A stretch of 64,000 nucleotides of DNA from Aliikangiella coralliicola (GCF_007004725.1 NZ_ML660170.1:124001-188000); one strand, 5' to 3'; shown: positions 38,518 through 48,432, counted from the first letter of the stretch. Translations and numbers: made by a program. Notes: generated by a model not told the origin, from the letters alone.

Positions 38518-38771
38518 AAATAATCCTTATTTAACGAATTTGTCTTGGTTGGCGCTTTGATAATTTCTAGAATAGCTTTAATCTTAAGCGCCGCAATGCG
38601 AATGATAGTCAAGTGAATAGTCAGGTCTATTCAATATTTGAATCTATTGAGCACCTCACTCTGTTAATCTTAGTGCAACCAAGTCAAAAGTTATCTTACC
38701 CAAATAACTAAATGTTATCTCCGAGCAAGCACTCCAACTTGATGGCACTAGATAATCAAGAATACCTGATA

Positions 38772-40139
38772 TTAAGCTGTTAGTTTCTTCATTACTTCAA
38801 AATAGTCTAGTCGAATATTTTCCTCATCATGATGATTTTTATTTCTAATTTTCCACTGTCCAGCCACCATGACGTCATTCACCGGTAATTCGGCACAAGC
38901 GAAAATAGCTGCATCAAGAATAAAGTTATCCTGCTTTAAATAAAGACTTGGATGATTTCGATCAAGCACTACTATATCTGCACGGTTGCCTACTTTGATC
39001 TCACCAACATTTTGATTCACCGTTAGCGCACCTTGTTTCGCCGCGTGGCAATACAAATTCTGCCCAACCGAGGCACAAGATTGTGAGGTTAATACTGCCC
39101 TTTGGTGAGTAGTTAAACGCTGACCATACTCCAGCGTTCTGATTTCATCGGCTACATTGACCGCAATATGTGAGTCTGAACCGATTGCAAATTTTCCGCC
39201 CTGTTCCAGAAAACTTTTCGTCGGAAAAATTCCATCTCCTAAATTAGCTTCAGTAGTTGGACATATTCCGGCCACCGCCCCACTTTTTGATAGATTAGCC
39301 ACTTCCTGATCTGTTAAGTGAGTCGCATGAATCAAACACCAGTTCTTATCGACAGAATGATTGTCCAACAACCACTCCACTGGACGCTTACCATAAAATG
39401 CCAGACTGTCTTCAACTTCCTGAAGTTGCTCAGCAATATGAATATGAACTGGCGCACCGGGATTAATATTACGAATAAAAGGGACAATTTCAGACAATTG
39501 CTCTTCACTGACTGCTCTTAAAGAATGAGGTGCAATACCTAATCCGATGGTCGATTCTTGCTGGTAAGCGGAGTTAATCTCGGTCAGTAACTGACAATAT
39601 TCATCAAGTTGATGAATAAAGCGCATTTGAGCTTCCGATGGCGCTTGCTTGCCGAAACCAGCGTAGGTATAGAGAACAGGCAAATGGGTAATCGCTAATC
39701 CAGTTTCTTTTGCAGCATTAATAACCTGGTGAGACATTTCTGCAGGGTCATCGTAAAATTTACCACCCACCTGATGATGCAAATAATGAAATTCTGCGAC
39801 ACAGGTATATCCTGCTTTCAACATTTCCAGGTAAAGATATTTGGCGACCTTATGAGCATCTTCCGGCGTCATTTTGGCAACAAAGCGATACATAATATCT
39901 CGCCAACTCCAAAAACTATCCAACTGACTTGCACGATACTCTGAAAAACCGGCAAAAGCCCTCTGAAATGCGTGCGAATGACAATTGACCATGCCCGGCA
40001 CAAGTGCCCCACTTACTTTCTCCGCACCGCTCAAAAGACCATCGTCTATCGAGAGAATCGTACCTTGTTCGCCAATTGATAGGGTTTTATTCTGTTGCCA
40101 CTGGTTCCCAATCAAAACCATTTCAGCGTATAATTTCAC
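38772..40139 (-). CDS. hutF: Formimidoylglutamate deiminase
   Basis: This amidohydrolase-superfamily enzyme converts N-formimidoyl-L-glutamate to N-formyl-L-glutamate and ammonia in the five-step histidine degradation route. The 455-residue product has the metal-binding NCHSHAFQRAF, HIHIAEQLQEVED, IHATHLTDQE and IGSDSHIAVN motifs. It starts at GTG (40137-40139) with no strong ribosome site. It is divergent from hutI across 144 bp. HutG (formylglutamate deformylase), HutH and HutU are not in the window. Confidence 0.93.
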   Translation of the reverse strand: MKLYAEMVLIGNQWQQNKTLSIGEQGTILSIDDGLLSGAEKVSGALVPGMVNCHSHAFQRAFAGFSEYRASQLDSFWSWRDIMYRFVAKMTPEDAHKVAKYLYLEMLKAGYTCVAEFHYLHHQVGGKFYDDPAEMSHQVINAAKETGLAITHLPVLYTYAGFGKQAPSEAQMRFIHQLDEYCQLLTEINSAYQQESTIGLGIAPHSLRAVSEEQLSEIVPFIRNINPGAPVHIHIAEQLQEVEDSLAFYGKRPVEWLLDNHSVDKNWCLIHATHLTDQEVANLSKSGAVAGICPTTEANLGDGIFPTKSFLEQGGKFAIGSDSHIAVNVADEIRTLEYGQRLTTHQRAVLTSQSCASVGQNLYCHAAKQGALTVNQNVGEIKVGNRADIVVLDRNHPSLYLKQDNFILDAAIFACAELPVNDVMVAGQWKIRNKNHHDEENIRLDYFEVMKKLTA

Positions 40140-40283
40140 TTTTATTTCAACCGTGATTTTTGCCCGTTTAGTTAAAGCGAAACCTTAACCACCTCAATCG
40201 GAAATGGCAAGTTTTGTCGCACCAAAATACTTAAAAGTTACCGGCAAATTAGACTCGCAAAATCACACAAATCAGGTAATCCA

Positions 40284-41516
40284 ATGTCGACAGTGTTTGA
40301 TCTTGTAATTCATAACGTAAATTTAGCCACGATGGCTGAAAATGACAATTACGGCATTATCAATAATGCGGCCGTTTGTATTAAGGATGGTCAAATCGAT
40401 ACCATTATTTCTGAAATGGACAAGCAATCGGGAAACCTGGAAACGGAACAAGCGATTGACGCCGAAGGTCGCTGGATGACTCCTGGCCTAATCGATTGCC
40501 ATACTCACCTGGTTTATGGTGGTAATCGAGCTAACGAATTTGAAATGCGTCTCGAAGGTGCCAGTTATGAAGAGATCGCCAAAGCAGGCGGCGGCATTGT
40601 TTCAACCGTTAAAGCAACTCGCGAGACCGACAAACAGGCACTTTTTGACGCAGCTGCGAAACGCTTAACTTACTTGATTGATGAAGGTGTTACCACTGTA
40701 GAAATTAAGTCTGGTTATGGATTAGATCTCGATACTGAACAAAAAATGTTAGAAGTGGCTAGTGATTTAGGTCAGTACTCGCCGGTTGAAGTAAGTAAGA
40801 CTTTTCTCGGCGCACATGCCGTTCCACCGGAATATAAAGAAAAAGCTGACGATTATATTGATTTGGTGTGTGAGCAAATGATGCCTGCGCTCCACCAAAA
40901 AGGACTGATTGACTGTGTTGATGCATTTTGTGAAGGTATCGGTTTTTCTGTGTCACAAACGCAACGAGTATTTGAGAAAGCAAAATCTTTAGGTTTGCCG
41001 GTTAAATTACACGCTGAGCAGCTTTCAGATTTAGGCGGTTCTCGGCTGGCGTGTGAATTTGAAGCCTGGTCAGTCGATCATCTGGAATTTCTCAATGAGC
41101 AAGATATTCCGAAACTCAAACATGCCGGTACAGTCGCAACGCTGCTTCCAGGCGCATTTTATTTCCTCAATGAAACTCAATTACCGCCAATCGAAGCCTT
41201 AAGAAAACACCAGGTTCCCATAGCGATAGCCACCGACTCTAATCCCGGTAGTTCACCCTGCTTATCGTTATTACTCATGCTCAATATGGCAACAACATTA
41301 TTTAAGCTGACACCATTTGAAGCGCTTCAGGGTGTGACCATTAATGCTGCGAAAGCGCTCAATATCAGTCACAAAGTGGGGAGTATCGCAGAAGGAAAAC
41401 AAGCAGATCTGGTCCTTTGGGACATTAACTCCCCTGCCGAATTAAGTTATCGAATTGGCGGAAATCCCTGTCATACGGTGATTAAAAAAGGTGAGGTTAT
41501 TTTAGCTAAAGGGTGA
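40284..41516 (+). CDS. hutI: Imidazolonepropionase
   Basis: It hydrolyses 4-imidazolone-5-propionate to formimidoylglutamate, the substrate of HutF. The 410-residue product has the metal site [49 protein letters not shown] and [10 protein letters not shown], all HutI hallmarks. The ATG at 40284 is the first in frame. It is divergent from hutF. The intervening 144 bp must contain both promoters, but I could not identify a HutC operator. Confidence 0.96.
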   Translation: MSTVFDLVIHNVNLATMAENDNYGIINNAAVCIKDGQIDTIISEMDKQSGNLETEQAIDAEGRWMTPGLIDCHTHLVYGGNRANEFEMRLEGASYEEIAKAGGGIVSTVKATRETDKQALFDAAAKRLTYLIDEGVTTVEIKSGYGLDLDTEQKMLEVASDLGQYSPVEVSKTFLGAHAVPPEYKEKADDYIDLVCEQMMPALHQKGLIDCVDAFCEGIGFSVSQTQRVFEKAKSLGLPVKLHAEQLSDLGGSRLACEFEAWSVDHLEFLNEQDIPKLKHAGTVATLLPGAFYFLNETQLPPIEALRKHQVPIAIATDSNPGSSPCLSLLLMLNMATTLFKLTPFEALQGVTINAAKALNISHKVGSIAEGKQADLVLWDINSPAELSYRIGGNPCHTVIKKGEVILAKG

Positions 41517-41533
41517 TCAGAGGACAGTCTACT

Positions 41534-41561
41534 GTCATCTCAACCGCGGCGGAGAGATGAC
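41534..41561 (+). terminator. Weak stem-loop after hutI
   Basis: GTCATCTC (41534-41541) pairs with GAGATGAC (41554-41561) around a 12-nt loop, with no U-tract. It lies between convergent hutI and the DUF2237 gene. Confidence 0.35.
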
Positions 41562-41596
41562 AAGTGCAGATTCTGGCCAAGTGCAGGCGCTCTGTC

Positions 41597-41983
41597 TCAA
41601 TTAAGATCTTTAGCAAACTGACAGAGTAATTTTAGCGGTACAATTTCCAGTGCTTTTTTGTGTGTTCTTTGCAGAAAAACTTTAGGCGCCATACCGCTCT
41701 GGTGGGCTTCAAGCCAACGCGCCGCGCACAAACACCAGCGATCACCGGGTACTAACCCTGGAAATCCGAATTCTGGAATCGGTGTCGACAAATCATTACC
41801 ACGAAATCGAGAATACTCCAGGAACTCTTTATTCACTTCAACACATACGGTGTGAGAACCCGAATCGTGTTTGCTGGTATTGCAACAACCGTCGCGAAAA
41901 AAACCGGTTACTGGATCTTCACTACAAGGAATCAAAGGCTCATCAAATACATTAAGTGAAGGCTCTATATCTAGTTCTTCCAT
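41597..41983 (-). CDS. DUF2237 family protein
   Basis: 128 residues, soluble. SLNVFDEPLIPCSEDPVTGFFRDGCC, HTVCVEVNKEFLEYSRFRGNDLSTP and GLVPGDRWCLCAARWLEA are the conserved blocks of the family, with five to six Cys that may bind a metal. Function unknown. AAGAGA precedes the ATG. It is convergent with hutI and stands alone. Confidence 0.88.
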   Translation of the reverse strand: MEELDIEPSLNVFDEPLIPCSEDPVTGFFRDGCCNTSKHDSGSHTVCVEVNKEFLEYSRFRGNDLSTPIPEFGFPGLVPGDRWCLCAARWLEAHQSGMAPKVFLQRTHKKALEIVPLKLLCQFAKDLN

Positions 41984-42170
41984 GCTAATCTCTTAAATCT
42001 GGTCAGTGAATTCTTACGCTAAATCTGCTCGTTTGCTTTTGGTTTTAACAATTCACTCAAGCTTGATCGTCAACAAAAAAACTAAGTTGAAATTATCGTT
42101 CATTTCGATCAAATAACTCGATAAACAGTTTTAGTGTTTACATTGAGTATATCAATTTTTTTCGGAATTA

Positions 42171-42197
42171 AAAAACCGCGTAACAAACGCGGTTTTT
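42171..42197. terminator. Rho-independent terminator
   Basis: AAAAACCGCG (42171-42180), a 7-nt loop and CGCGGTTTTT (42188-42197). It is placed to terminate the M14 carboxypeptidase gene on the minus strand (T5 there). It lies upstream of the DUF2237 gene, which has its own promoter space. Confidence 0.8.
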
Positions 42198-42246
42198 ATC
42201 GACTGTTCAGTCTCTACAGAACGGTTTTTACTTAATGCAGGACTAA

Positions 42247-43371
42247 CTAAAGATCATCAATAATCTCATACAAAGCGTCAATTGCAGAAGCACCTAACTT
42301 AACACACCTCTCGGGAGACCAACCTTGTAATGGTTGAGGTGTATCATTGGTATCTTTAAATGGCATTTCCAGGGTAATCGATGGGCACTCAAATGTTTCT
42401 GCAATATAGTTGGTGCATATCGTCATGTTCGCTTTACCAGGTTCATCGGCCGGATAACCAAACTTCATCTGAAAATCAGGGTTGACTTTCATCATGGATT
42501 CGCCGAACCGACCGTGGAGATCTGCCAACCGCTCATTCCATTTAGGTACACCCTCAGCGCCTGCTATAAAATTGTATGGTAAGCCTTCATCACCGTGAAC
42601 GTCGAGGCAGAAGTTCACGCCAATTTTATGCATCTGTTCTCGAACTAAATAGACTTCAGGGCTGCGCTCCATGGTTGGTTCTAGCCATTCACGATTGAGG
42701 TTAGCACCCGCAGCATTGGTTCTTAAATGTCCTCTTCGGCTACCATCTGGATTCATATTAGGGACTACGTAAAAAACGGCTTTATCAAGCAATTGGCGTG
42801 AAAGCGCCTCGTCTTCATCAAGTAATCGATGTAAAAACCCTTCCATCCACCAAGAGCCCATGGTTTCGCCAGGATGTTGTCTAGCATGCACCCAAATTTT
42901 CTTTTTCCCTTCCTCTGGGCGACCAATAATAAGCTGGTCAAGGTCTTGTCCGTCTAGCGTTTTGCCCAGAGTATTTAGCTGAACCTTAGGATCGCCGATT
43001 GCCCAGCCGACGAAATCGGCCAACCTTTCCGTTGAATAAGGCGCAAAATAAGCGTAATAAACAGACTGATATTCCGGCATGTGATCAATTTGCAACACAC
43101 CATCCTGATAGCTGGTGGGCACTCGAAACCAGAACTCTCGATCATAAGAAGCTACCGCTTGATAATCTTTCCAGCCATCGAGATAAGCAACGCCACTCGC
43201 ATTGGCAAACTTTATCTGACAATCCTGACCTTCGGCGCCGGTTAATCGAAAATAAAACCATTGGTAAAAGTCACTGTTATTATCATTTTCGATTTCCAAT
43301 TGAATGTCTGAAGGATCGTCGCATTTCAAACAACGAATATTGCCTCCATCAAAGTTACTGTTTATTTGCAT
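42247..43371 (-). CDS. M14-family zinc carboxypeptidase, AGTPBP1/CCP-like
   Basis: A 374-residue metallocarboxypeptidase of the cytosolic (Nna1/CCP) type. The CCP-specific N-terminal beta domain (about residues 1-115, FYFRLTGAEGQDCQIKF, WFRVPTSYQDG) precedes the catalytic domain with zinc ligands HPGE in ARQHPGETMGSW and a His in CLDVHGDEG. YVVPNMNPDGSRRGHLRTN and NLNREW are substrate-site motifs, and the catalytic Glu lies near the end (TLEMPFKD). There is no signal peptide, so it is probably cytosolic. The substrate is unknown. Confidence 0.9.
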   Translation of the reverse strand: MQINSNFDGGNIRCLKCDDPSDIQLEIENDNNSDFYQWFYFRLTGAEGQDCQIKFANASGVAYLDGWKDYQAVASYDREFWFRVPTSYQDGVLQIDHMPEYQSVYYAYFAPYSTERLADFVGWAIGDPKVQLNTLGKTLDGQDLDQLIIGRPEEGKKKIWVHARQHPGETMGSWWMEGFLHRLLDEDEALSRQLLDKAVFYVVPNMNPDGSRRGHLRTNAAGANLNREWLEPTMERSPEVYLVREQMHKIGVNFCLDVHGDEGLPYNFIAGAEGVPKWNERLADLHGRFGESMMKVNPDFQMKFGYPADEPGKANMTICTNYIAETFECPSITLEMPFKDTNDTPQPLQGWSPERCVKLGASAIDALYEIIDDL

Positions 43372-43886
43372 TAGCTGAAAATTCCCGGTTTATTAGTTAA
43401 GTTTATTGTCAATTCACAGGTCGATTTAAGAGGAAAACGATTGCGTTTTGTTTGAAAACAAACGCTTATTCTAGAATCTTTACCTGGTTTATAATCAATG
43501 AGAAAAAGCACGAGCCGGATTCTACCAAAAATTTGGGCATAATTGATGACTAATGTCATTCTATAAGCCCCATGAATATTCTATCGATGCTATCGATTTC
43601 AAACCCTATTGATTTCAGACCCTACAGATTTCGCAAACAACACCTTCACCAGATGGCTCACTAACATCCGCAGAATAAATCAGTCTATTACAAATATGCC
43701 CTCGGTTCCAAAATCTGCAACTGGTCTGACAAGGCTGGCGAATTCGAAACCCACACCCACGAAAACTAACGGAATACTAACTATTTGAAGATTAAGACAT
43801 TTATGGCAGTATATTCTCTTTGGAATATCTCGGCATCACTCTCGTATGTTTATTGCCATACCCGTTAATTACGTATAAGGATCCCT
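43372..43886. other. Intergenic region with short 16-nt repeats
   Basis: About 515 bp between divergent genes. Near 43595-43632 GATTTCAAACCCTATT recurs with a 16-nt period about two and a half times (starts 43595, 43611, 43627) with small changes. Nothing resembling a gene or RNA was found. Confidence 0.4.
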
Positions 43887-44408
43887 ATGGAACACCTTTC
43901 TAATGAACAGATTCTCGTTAGAGAAATTCCGCGACTCAACACTATAGCGTTTGAACCGCTCGCTGCTAAATATCCGATGTTAGCCGCATTTGAATCGTTT
44001 ATCGGTTGGATTATTTTGTTAATTCCTGCCACCGCAATTGATTTCTTCGTCGACAAATTTTCCATACCACCAACCGCTTACTATGGGCTAATTGGTATCG
44101 CGGTACTCAGCACGCTTTTGGGTTACTTCGGCGCAAAAGTCAAAGGTTTCGCGCTCAGGGAAAGGGATATTTTATATAAAGAAGGCCTTTTCTGGAAAAA
44201 ACAAACCGGCGTCTCTTTTAAACGCATTCAACATATCGATATTTCACACGGTCCGGTCGAACGGCACTTTCAAATTGCGACAATTAAATTTTTCACCGCC
44301 GGCGGCGCATTTGCTGACTTAAAAATAAGTGGTCTCAATCAATCGGATGCAGAAGCGCTTCGCACTCACATTCTTGAGAAAAATGGGTTAATTGGCAATG
44401 ACAAGTGA
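43887..44408 (+). CDS. PH-like domain membrane protein, YdbS-like
   Basis: 173 residues. Two hydrophobic helices (about residues 36-58 and 66-82) are followed by a bacterial PH (bPH2) domain: LRERDILYKEGLFWKKQTGV, FKRIQHIDISHGPVERHFQIATIKFFTAGG. This matches YdbS, which pairs with YdbT. The downstream gene is the YdbT-like partner, overlapping by 11 nt. The pair's molecular role is not well established. Confidence 0.85.
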   Translation: MEHLSNEQILVREIPRLNTIAFEPLAAKYPMLAAFESFIGWIILLIPATAIDFFVDKFSIPPTAYYGLIGIAVLSTLLGYFGAKVKGFALRERDILYKEGLFWKKQTGVSFKRIQHIDISHGPVERHFQIATIKFFTAGGAFADLKISGLNQSDAEALRTHILEKNGLIGNDK

Positions 44409-45930
44409 TCTTAAATGGCATCGTTTGTCGCCCATTTCCGTTTTGTTCTTTTTGGGAAAAGTCGTTTCACGATTACTTAAAGATGCTCTCCCCGGTTTAG
44501 CCCCTCTTGCCGTGGTTATTTTTAATTCAGATGATAAAGCCTGGTTAACCAGCTTAATTGTTGTTGGCGTTCTCGGACTTATTATCACGAGTGCAATTTT
44601 GCAGTATTTATTTTTTCAATTTCAGATTCAGGCAGACAAAGTACTCATTAATGAAGGCGTGTTAAAAAGAAATCATCGTATTTTAAGCTTCGAACGGATA
44701 CAAAATATTAATATAATTCAGCCAGCCTACTTTCGGCCATTTTCCCTGGTAACCCTGCAACTGGAAACCGCCGGCTCGAAAAGTAATGAAGCCAATTTGG
44801 CTGGAATCAATTCAAACCATGCAGATGAAATCAAAGCCCAGGTTTTGTCCTCTCATCAAGAAAAATCAATACTTAGCGACGCTGCCTCAGTCGATAACTT
44901 AACTCCGAATGATACCCTTGAAGAATTCGACAATGCAAAAAATACGGTCGATACAATCGCAACGGCCGACATCAAGCAATTGGTAAAATATGGACTGACC
45001 AGTAACGCAATGTTCTGGTTTCTCGTGGTTATTGCTCCCCTGTTTGGAATGATGGATGATGTATTAGAAAAGTGGATTGGTGAAGAGGGTTTCAAATCTG
45101 CAGCCGAATTTTTTGGCGGCGGAGTGACAGGTAGCATTACTCTGGTCGTGCTGATTATTTTGGGTCTTATTTCATCGATGCTAATATTTTCAATTCTCGG
45201 CTCAATTTTTCGTTACTATCGATATCGCTTAACCCTAACTGACGACACGCTGAAAAGACACAGTGGCTTACTCAATACCCATGAAGAATCTGCTAAGCTC
45301 GCCAAAATTCAAGCCTTTGTCAGCCAGACGAACTTTATTGGTAAACGATTAAAAGTTGAAAATGTCATCTTGAAACAAGCTTCCGGGCAAACTAATCAAC
45401 AAAATGCCCGCTCCGGTTTGTTTGTGATTCCAACGCGAACCGCGCAACAATCGAATAAACTTTTGAGCATGATTCTGTCTCTCGAATCTCCGTTAACGAA
45501 CCTGAGATCAATTGACCGGCGGTATATTTTAAAAACCTGGTCTCAACTTATGGTCATTCCATTATTGTTGTCTATATTACTCGCCATCGTTTCAGAATCT
45601 TATTGGCCATTTTTGATTTTACTTGTCGGCTTATTAATCTGGCCACTGGTGGTTCTGCGGTGGAAAAACTTCGGCTATCAGTTGGCTAGCCATTTCGCTA
45701 CCTTAAGGACTGGTTTTGTAGGCTTTAGAAAAATCACTTTTCCTTTATTTAAGGTTCAGCGAGTGGAAATCAGTCAATCGCTCATTCAAAAAAGAAGCAA
45801 GCTCGCAACATTGAAACTCTTCCTGGCTTCCGATAGAGTTATTATTCCATACATTCCCTACGACGAGGCAATGGAGTGGTTTGACCATGTGAGTTATCAA
45901 ATTGAAATGACTGATAAATCATGGTTTTAG
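44398..45930 (+). CDS. PH-like domain membrane protein, YdbT-like
   Basis: 510 residues from the ATG at 44398, which overlaps the preceding stop (ATGACAAGTGA). It has repeated bPH2 domains between pairs of membrane helices: INEGVLKRNHRILSFERIQN (about residue 85), LTDDTLKRHSGLLNTHEE (about 285) and LATLRTGFVGFRKITFPLFK (about 440). It has the modular layout of YdbT. Translational overlap with the YdbS-like gene argues for a membrane complex of the two. Confidence 0.85.
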   Translation: MTSDLKWHRLSPISVLFFLGKVVSRLLKDALPGLAPLAVVIFNSDDKAWLTSLIVVGVLGLIITSAILQYLFFQFQIQADKVLINEGVLKRNHRILSFERIQNINIIQPAYFRPFSLVTLQLETAGSKSNEANLAGINSNHADEIKAQVLSSHQEKSILSDAASVDNLTPNDTLEEFDNAKNTVDTIATADIKQLVKYGLTSNAMFWFLVVIAPLFGMMDDVLEKWIGEEGFKSAAEFFGGGVTGSITLVVLIILGLISSMLIFSILGSIFRYYRYRLTLTDDTLKRHSGLLNTHEESAKLAKIQAFVSQTNFIGKRLKVENVILKQASGQTNQQNARSGLFVIPTRTAQQSNKLLSMILSLESPLTNLRSIDRRYILKTWSQLMVIPLLLSILLAIVSESYWPFLILLVGLLIWPLVVLRWKNFGYQLASHFATLRTGFVGFRKITFPLFKVQRVEISQSLIQKRSKLATLKLFLASDRVIIPYIPYDEAMEWFDHVSYQIEMTDKSWF

Positions 45931-45940
45931 TAGCATCGAT

Positions 45941-45973
45941 GATTTTAATAACGTCTTTGATTTTAATAACGTC
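45941..45973. repeat. 18-nt tandem repeat upstream of the C15-like gene
   Basis: GATTTTAATAACGTC occurs at 45941-45955 and again at 45959-45973, an 18-nt period, ending 20 bp before the ATG of the next gene. It could be a regulatory-protein site or a chance duplication. Confidence 0.4.
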
Positions 45974-45993
45974 AATACCAACAGAGAAAGATT

Positions 45994-47193
45994 ATGAATA
46001 AGCAGTTTTCTTGCTACCTGATAGTTTTAAGTAGCATTTACTTACCTAATTCTATTGCGTTTCAAAACCTGGGAGCCAAACGCGTTTCTGAGAAAAAAGT
46101 TGCTGAAACGACAGTTGAAGAAACCAGGGTCAGTAAAGCGGCATCAGTTATTCCAAAAGTTGTTTCGTTGCTGGATCAACATAGCAAAACCTTCCAGTCT
46201 CAGTGGCAACAAAGCCAATCATTTGAGCAAGCCAAAGTTCTCGTATTGAACTCAGGTAACCAGCTTTGGAATAACGCCAAAACCAAAATCAGGCAAACTG
46301 AAAGCTTTGATGATCGTTCTCTTTATTGGCAAAGACTGAAAATTTCACGAATTATTCGCTCGATAAAACCTCAGTTTAGTTGCAATCAAAAGCAGCTTTC
46401 TGAATTACTCAATATTTTAGAGCAGTCAAGTCGTGGCATTAACAATATTCATTTTGATCAGCCAGCCAATAAAAAAATCTTATTAACAGGCTTTGATCCT
46501 TTTCTTCTTGACAGAAACATCAATCAAAGCAACCCATCAGGTGTGGTTGCTCTGCTACTTGATGGACTGGTGATTGAAAAAGATGGTATCAGTGCACAAA
46601 TAAACACTTTTGTGGCGCCGGTCAGATATCGAGATTTTGATCAAGGACTCATCGAAACCACCCTCTCCCCGTATTATCTGTTAAACAACCTGAATATGAT
46701 TACAACGGTTAGTATGGGTCGTAAAGATTTTGACCTTGAAAGATTTCCAGGTAAACGACGCAGTGTCACTGCGCCCGACAATCTGAACATACTATCGGGA
46801 GGAACCAGCAAATCACCGGTGATTTCAAAACTCGGTAATCAACAGCTTCCTGGTCCCGAATTTGTTGAATTTAGCTTGCCTGTTTCAAAAATGAAATCTG
46901 CCAGGGGAAAGTACAAAATTAACGACAATCACCAAGTGACCACCACTCAAAAAACTTTCGAACCTACGTCACTTTCGGAGTTAAAAAACGCTATCGCCGT
47001 GTCTGGATCAGGGGGCGGTTATCTGTCTAATGAAATATCCTATCGAAGTATTCGATTGAGAAATCAGATAGGTTCACAAATTCCAACCGGGCATATTCAC
47101 ACGCCCCGGATTCAAAAATACGATCCGGAAGCAACTAAGGCTATCGTTGAGCAAATCGTCGAAATGCTAAAGTTGTCTTTGACCGAGATTTAG
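45994..47193 (+). CDS. Exported pyroglutamyl-peptidase (C15)-like protein, Cys to Ser
   Basis: A 399-residue protein with a signal-like start (YLIVLSSIYLPNSIA) and an N-terminal extension of about 160 residues. From residue 161 it follows peptidase family C15: KILLTGFDPF (161-170), NPSG (180-183), TVSMGRKDFDLER with the Glu position at 249, and TGHIHTP with the His at 369. At the nucleophile block, SGSGGGYLSN has Ser345 where the family has Cys (normally AGxYVCN). It may be an inactive or altered-specificity homologue, probably periplasmic. An 18-nt repeat lies upstream. Confidence 0.75.
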   Translation: MNKQFSCYLIVLSSIYLPNSIAFQNLGAKRVSEKKVAETTVEETRVSKAASVIPKVVSLLDQHSKTFQSQWQQSQSFEQAKVLVLNSGNQLWNNAKTKIRQTESFDDRSLYWQRLKISRIIRSIKPQFSCNQKQLSELLNILEQSSRGINNIHFDQPANKKILLTGFDPFLLDRNINQSNPSGVVALLLDGLVIEKDGISAQINTFVAPVRYRDFDQGLIETTLSPYYLLNNLNMITTVSMGRKDFDLERFPGKRRSVTAPDNLNILSGGTSKSPVISKLGNQQLPGPEFVEFSLPVSKMKSARGKYKINDNHQVTTTQKTFEPTSLSELKNAIAVSGSGGGYLSNEISYRSIRLRNQIGSQIPTGHIHTPRIQKYDPEATKAIVEQIVEMLKLSLTEI

Positions 47194-47411
47194 CAAAAAT
47201 ACAACTCACCTTGACCTATATAACGTTAATGCAGGCTATATCAAAAGTATTCTCTTAAAAAAGCATTCTCTTAATTAGCCTGTCGTTCTTTACTACTCGA
47301 TCTTTACCAGCCTTACCTTCGAACTGAATTTCAGCTCGAAGGTTCAAGTCAATTCCAGCATTGTGATAAGATCCGGCCTCCGATTAACTAAGACCCTCTA
47401 TCCTTTAAAAA

Positions 47412-48044
47412 ATGAATAAAGAAAAACGACAAAAAATATTTGAGATTTTAAGGAACGAAAACCCCAATCCGACCACCGAACTGGAATACTCCTCCCCCTT
47501 TGAATTGCTGATATCCGTCATTTTATCGGCGCAAGCAACTGATGTAGGTGTTAATAAAGCAACCAGTAAACTTTACCCTGTGGCTAATACGCCTGAAGCC
47601 ATTTATGAACTGGGTGTTGATGGCTTGAAGGAGTACATAAAAACTATCGGCCTTTTTAACTCAAAAGCGGCTAACGTGATTAAAACCTGCAAAATGCTGA
47701 TTGAAGAACATCAATCAGAAGTGCCACAAACTCGCGAGGCGCTTGAGGCTTTGCCCGGTGTTGGCAGAAAAACCGCAAACGTAGTACTCAATACAGCTTT
47801 TAAACAACCGACAATGGCCGTCGATACTCATATTTTTCGTGTCTCGAATCGAACCGGAATCGCCAAAGGAAAAGATGTCGTTGAAGTTGAAAAGCGACTG
47901 TTAAAATTCGTGCCGAAAGAATTTCTGATGGATGCCCACCACTGGCTCATCCTTCATGGACGATATACTTGCGTTGCTCGAAAGCCCAGATGTGGTTCCT
48001 GTTTAATCGAAGATCTTTGTGAATTTAAACAAAAAACGGAGTAG
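47412..48044 (+). CDS. nth: Endonuclease III
   Basis: A bifunctional DNA glycosylase/AP lyase for oxidised pyrimidines. The 210-residue product has the helix-hairpin-helix LPGVGRKTANVVL with the catalytic Lys, AVDTHIFRVSNRTGIA with the catalytic Asp, and the [4Fe-4S] ligands in CVARKPRCGSCLIEDLC (C-x6-C-x2-C-x5-C). The length is normal. It often follows rsxE/rnf genes in gammaproteobacteria, but not here. Confidence 0.97.
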   Translation: MNKEKRQKIFEILRNENPNPTTELEYSSPFELLISVILSAQATDVGVNKATSKLYPVANTPEAIYELGVDGLKEYIKTIGLFNSKAANVIKTCKMLIEEHQSEVPQTREALEALPGVGRKTANVVLNTAFKQPTMAVDTHIFRVSNRTGIAKGKDVVEVEKRLLKFVPKEFLMDAHHWLILHGRYTCVARKPRCGSCLIEDLCEFKQKTE

Positions 48045-48156
48045 GAACACTTAACCCTTTGATTCTTTAGGAAAATAAAGCTTAACAATTGCCGAACTTA
48101 AGAGTATAGTGTAGGAGCAGTGTTTAATAAAAATAATTGCTCAACTTGAGGTTAAG

Positions 48157-48432
48157 ATGTTTTACAGAAAATTAAACAGCTTACTCCCTTTGTTGTTGCT
48201 CGCAGGGACTCCCGCCGTGGAAGCCGCCAAGTATGGGAAATTCCAGAAAATTGATTTGCCTTCATGTCATGTGAATATCAAAGCTGATCGCAGTCATGAA
48301 AGTGATTCTGGAACTGTCTATACCGGCAATGTTAGAGTTTTGATTGGATTTGCCAGCTTGCGCACCGACAGGGTGACACTGGTAAAAAAGAAAAATGGCA
48401 AATGCGAGCTGATATCGGAGTTTGATAGTTAA
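48157..48432 (+). CDS. Small exported protein of unknown function
   Basis: 91 residues with a signal peptide (KLNSLLPLLLLAGTPAVEA-AK). The mature part of about 67 residues contains SGTVYTGNVRVLIGFASLRTD and two Cys (in LPSCHVN and KCELI) that could form a disulfide in the periplasm. GAGG precedes the ATG. I do not recognise it. It is a single-gene unit. Confidence 0.6.
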   Translation: MFYRKLNSLLPLLLLAGTPAVEAAKYGKFQKIDLPSCHVNIKADRSHESDSGTVYTGNVRVLIGFASLRTDRVTLVKKKNGKCELISEFDS

